Source: Akkermansiaceae bacterium (GTDB lineage Bacteria > Verrucomicrobiota > Verrucomicrobiia > Verrucomicrobiales > Akkermansiaceae). Taken from it: DNA of 40,352 nt. The notes beneath the pieces are model-generated. The model did not search any database and was not told where the DNA came from. It saw nothing but the letters and a program-made list of their open reading frames with translations. The DNA lies in NCBI GenBank assembly GCA_903934285.1, contig CAIZNN010000050.1, positions 1 to 40,352 of the forward strand, written 5' to 3'. Positions 36,418 to 40,352 of the stretch are shown piece by piece. Both the position numbers and the translations under genes were made by a program. Positions within the stretch are counted from its first letter, which is position 1. Every line of letters begins with the position of its first letter.

Positions 36418-36516
36418 TCATTTGCTGTTTTTCTTCGCCTGTTTCGCGAGCTTTTTCTCCTTCGCCGTTTTGGTTGGCATCTTCTTGGTTTCTTTTCTGG
36501 TATCCTTGGTCTTCAT
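36418..36516 (-). CDS. Possible 32-residue Lys-rich basic protein
   Basis: From ATG 36516 the product is 32 residues, of which 13 are Lys (MKTKDTRKETKKMP, then TKTAKEKKLAKQAKKNSK); an inner ATG would give 20 residues. The composition differs sharply from random high-GC reading frames, and the frame avoids Gly, Pro and Arg runs seen in shadows. The leader is CACTAACCAACACGCGT, C-rich with the CTAAC word, like confident genes here. It could be a small nucleic-acid or ribosome-binding protein. It stands alone between the DUF6580 gene and clpB, transcribed away from clpB. No recognised family; it could still be a chance frame. Confidence 0.4.
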   Translation of the reverse strand: MKTKDTRKETKKMPTKTAKEKKLAKQAKKNSK

Positions 36517-36645
36517 ACGCGTGTTGGTTAGTGAGGCACCGCCCGCTTGCAGGCCGTGTGTGGATGAACTAACCCATGCGCCCGCTGTTGGCAACCCCAA
36601 TCGCGCGCCGCCACCACCACAGCCCCTGCCACCGGCAGCCTGTTG

Positions 36646-36716
36646 TCGTTAGGTCATATTCTTCGTCTTGCGTCTGTGGAGGAGCCTCGTTAGGTCTTAT
36701 TCTTCGTCTTGCGTCT
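36646..36716. repeat. Two 30-bp direct repeats (41-bp period) upstream of clpB
   Basis: Copies at 36646-36675 and 36687-36716 begin TCGTTAGGTC and end CTTCGTCTTGCGTCT, differing at one base (A or T at the eleventh position). They are separated by GTGGAGGAGCC. A further partial copy of the inner word (GTCTTGCGTCTT) follows at 36721-36732. Read on the minus strand the units are CTTG/AAGA purine-rich strings (AGACGCAAGACGAAGAA). A dispersed repeat or an upstream regulatory array for clpB are both possible. Confidence 0.75.
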
Positions 36717-36756
36717 TGTAGTCTTGCGTCTTGCTCTTGTAGCGAAACCTCGCCAG

Positions 36757-36785
36757 TTGCAAGCCGGCGCCGATTCGGTTATATT
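36757..36785 (+). promoter_or_regulatory. Sigma70-like promoter candidate for clpB
   Basis: TTGCAA (36757-36762) and TATATT (36780-36785) are 17 bases apart, four and five matches to the sigma70 consensus boxes. Transcription would start near 36792, giving a leader of about 65 bases. There is no heat-shock-specific sequence that I can identify beyond it. Confidence 0.45.
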
Positions 36786-36858
36786 CCCATCCAACAGCGA
36801 TGCGGGCTGCCATGCGACTTGCACCCCGCCACCGCTCAGCCACCAACCCCCGCCACTC

Positions 36859-39432
<2,574 letters not shown>

Positions 39433-39837
39433 TCACCGCACGCCACTTCACCCACCTTTATGACTGGCTATGCCGTGGGGGTGCGCCGGCGTCCCGCCGG
39501 CTGTGTGCGGCATCCTGCCGTGCACTCTTCAGCCAGTGCTCAGTCAATGTTTACATCCTGCCCGTGACATCCTCGCCCTCCCGTGCACCGGTGCGCAGCG
39601 CCTGCCCGCAGGGGGGGAGCGGCGGCGACCAGCAATCCACCATCATATCCCTCCACTTCTTGCAGCGGCCGGCGGCCCAGCCCACTCGATTCGTCCTGAA
39701 ACCCAACAATTCCCCTCAACCCGGCATCTTCCCCCACATTCCGCATTTTCTGCTTGGCTGGCTGACCATGGAGCCCTAGAACTCTTTCATGAGCAGTCCC
39801 CCCAGAAAAGTGCCCGTCCGGGTAGGATTTGCCCCCT

Positions 39838-39859
39838 GTTACACCACCGGTCGTGTAAC
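39838..39859. repeat. 22-bp near-perfect palindrome
   Basis: GTTACAC (39838-39844) pairs with GTGTAAC (39853-39859) around C-ACCGGT-C; the centre ACCGGT is itself palindromic, and only one base pair (C/C) breaks symmetry. It lies about 420 bases upstream of the IS110 transposase start and about 400 after clpB. It could be a dimer-binding operator or part of a mobile-element end. The match is exact by inspection; role unknown. Confidence 0.7.
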
Positions 39860-40111
39860 TCAATCATCCGACCGTCCGTTCAATAAAACTGTTCGGATAC
39901 AGAAACGGGACATAGAGAATTTTGTGTTTGGGGTTGGGATGATTCTATCCGCTTTGACTTGCAGGGGGAGTCCGGATGGCCGTCCCGCGAGAGGTGAGGT
40001 GACCAATACTGCACGTGCGAGGCTCGGACCCGGGAGAGCAAAGCAACCAAACGCGTGGCACGGCCTCGATGCCGCGATATGACACGGCGGAAATCTGTGA
40101 GGTCGCGTTTT

Positions 40112-40274
40112 CCTACGGACTGGGCCACTGCCCAACTTTTGCCTCGACACCAGGTGAGGTTTCCGGCAGGTTGCCTTCGTAGGTTTTGCGTGGCACTCCC
40201 GTCACAGAAATCGAACAAGATTAGATGAGAAGGCAGGAGGCAGCGGGACTTGAACCCTGTGGTATCTTCTCATC
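40112..40274 (+). ncRNA. Candidate IS110 bridge-RNA region (multi-stem structure upstream of the transposase)
   Basis: IS110-group elements are known to encode a guide (bridge) RNA in the non-coding end before the transposase. Here an outer stem CCTACGGA/TTCGTAGG (40112-40119 with 40176-40183, one G-U) encloses three small hairpins: TGGGC-CACT-GCCCA (40121-40134), CCTC/GAGG (40142-40145 with 40155-40158) and GGCA-GGT-TGCC (40165-40175). A second perfect 9-bp stem GATGAGAAG/CTTCTCATC (40224-40232 with 40266-40274) ends three bases before the ATG and loops out GGGACTTGAACCC, the complement of a tRNA T-arm. Pairings were found by eye; transcript limits, the true strand and RNA function are inference. 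Boundaries are approximate. Confidence 0.5.
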
Positions 40275-40277
40275 GCC

Positions 40278-40352
40278 ATGAAACCGAAATTCCCAACCGC
40301 AACCATCGGCCTCGACCTCGGGGACAAGAAGCACGCCATCTGCGTCCTCAAC
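40278..40352 (+). CDS. IS110-family transposase (DEDD recombinase), N-terminal 25 codons; truncated by window end
   Basis: MKPKFPTATIGLDLGDKKHAICVLN: the IGLDLGDKKHAICVL segment is the start of the RuvC-like DEDD domain of IS110/IS1111 transposases, with the first catalytic Asp at D13 of LDLGDKKH. The family recombines double-stranded circular intermediates into targets chosen by a bridge RNA. The gene continues beyond the window. The ATG at 40278 was chosen because it starts the domain at a typical distance; the upstream 3' part of stem 40266-40274 covers the ribosome-binding area and no Shine-Dalgarno is visible. The left element end cannot be placed without the other flank. Confidence 0.85.
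   Translation, partial: MKPKFPTATIGLDLGDKKHAICVLN

Larger units (their letters stand above)
36517..36858. other. Non-coding clpB leader region
   Basis: 342 bases between the small Lys-rich frame and clpB. It holds a pair of 30-base direct repeats with a trailing partial copy (36646-36732), a sigma70-like promoter (36757-36785) and a C-rich leader before the clpB ATG. An open frame runs from 36709 into clpB, but residues before 36859 do not resemble ClpB. No CIRCE element (TTAGCACTC-N9-GAGTGCTAA) was seen. Confidence 0.6.
39433..40277. other. Gene-poor stretch between clpB and the IS110 gene
   Basis: 845 bases without a convincing gene. Frames here (for example 39470-39886) are Pro/His/Cys-rich in composition and overlap one another on both strands. 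It contains a hairpin after clpB (GCCGGC-GTCCC-GCCGGC, 39485-39501, possible terminator), a 22-bp near-palindrome (39838-39859) and, in its last 170 bases, the strongly folding region next to the transposase. From about 39780 to 40000 GC falls and the sequence looks AT-richer than the chromosome, compatible with mobile DNA. Confidence 0.6.

Noticed and set aside
36241..36420. Cobalamin riboswitch upstream of the DUF6580-corrinoid operon
   Set aside because: GGAGACTGGCAG resembles a B12 box but lies on the wrong strand, and no other conserved riboswitch blocks could be assembled.
39470..39886. 138-codon plus-strand frame after clpB
   Set aside because: Pro/His/Cys-rich, overlaps competing frames on both strands, and has no domain or leader like its neighbours.
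40224..40274. tRNA gene fragment on the minus strand (GGGTTCAAGTCCC, then GCTGCC)
   Set aside because: The T-loop word is present, but the T-stem pairs only three bases and no D-arm, anticodon arm or 5' acceptor strand exists. I treat it as part of the IS110 region instead.

Overview
The window is high-GC (about 64% by eye) bacterial chromosome. The gene set suggests Verrucomicrobiota or a close PVC relative. The pointers are a HzsA-like/HEAT heme protein, a DUF1080 hydrolase-like protein, a ThuA-domain protein, a PEP-CTERM-anchored protease, an MFS-PlsC fusion, a Bacteroidetes/Verrucomicrobia-type YebC, and start codons preceded by C-rich leaders rather than Shine-Dalgarno sequences. That lineage call is inference; no rRNA or tRNA gene is present to anchor it.

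Layout. 1-1700: the tail of an unrecognised gene and a REP-associated (HUH, Y1) transposase. 1820-10775: a minus-strand run of mostly exported or catabolic proteins: a giant single-heme HzsA-like protein with HEAT repeats, a divergent tryptophanase/tyrosine phenol-lyase, a DUF1080 protein and an exported PepF-like peptidase. 10962-16932: YebC/PmpR, a ThuA-domain protein, an MFS-PlsC lipid-remodelling fusion and glycyl-tRNA synthetase. 17083-23989: a PEP-CTERM trypsin-like protease, HolA overlapping a half-size TSUP permease, a GT9 glycosyltransferase, LepA and RlmN. 24009-25159: a two-gene minus-strand unit (nucleotidyltransferase-fold protein plus a 67-residue protein) with lower GC that looks like an uncharacterised toxin-antitoxin-type or defence pair. 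25412-31985: a DUF2167 protein with a zinc-ribbon membrane partner, TadA, PbpC, a TorF/Gcw_chp-like outer-membrane protein and a truncated hemoglobin. 31990-39432: RodA, RuvB, a Fur-family regulator, a DUF6580-corrinoid protein operon, a possible 32-residue Lys-rich protein and ClpB. 39433-40352: an 845-base stretch without a clear gene, with a palindrome and a strongly folding region, leading into the first 25 codons of an IS110-family transposase cut by the window end.

Most genes are housekeeping: translation (glyQS, lepA, rlmN, tadA), replication and recombination (holA, ruvB), cell wall and shape (pbpC, rodA) and protein quality control (clpB, pepF). The items most worth following are the nucleotidyltransferase/67-aa pair, the structured candidate bridge RNA upstream of the IS110 gene with its tRNA-T-arm-like loop, a short word (YCTAACA/TGTTAGR) recurring far above expectation on both strands, the systematic C-rich start-codon leaders, the active-site substitutions in the tryptophanase-like enzyme, and the collapsed adenylation-like tail of the MFS-PlsC fusion. 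No CRISPR array, rRNA or complete tRNA gene was seen.
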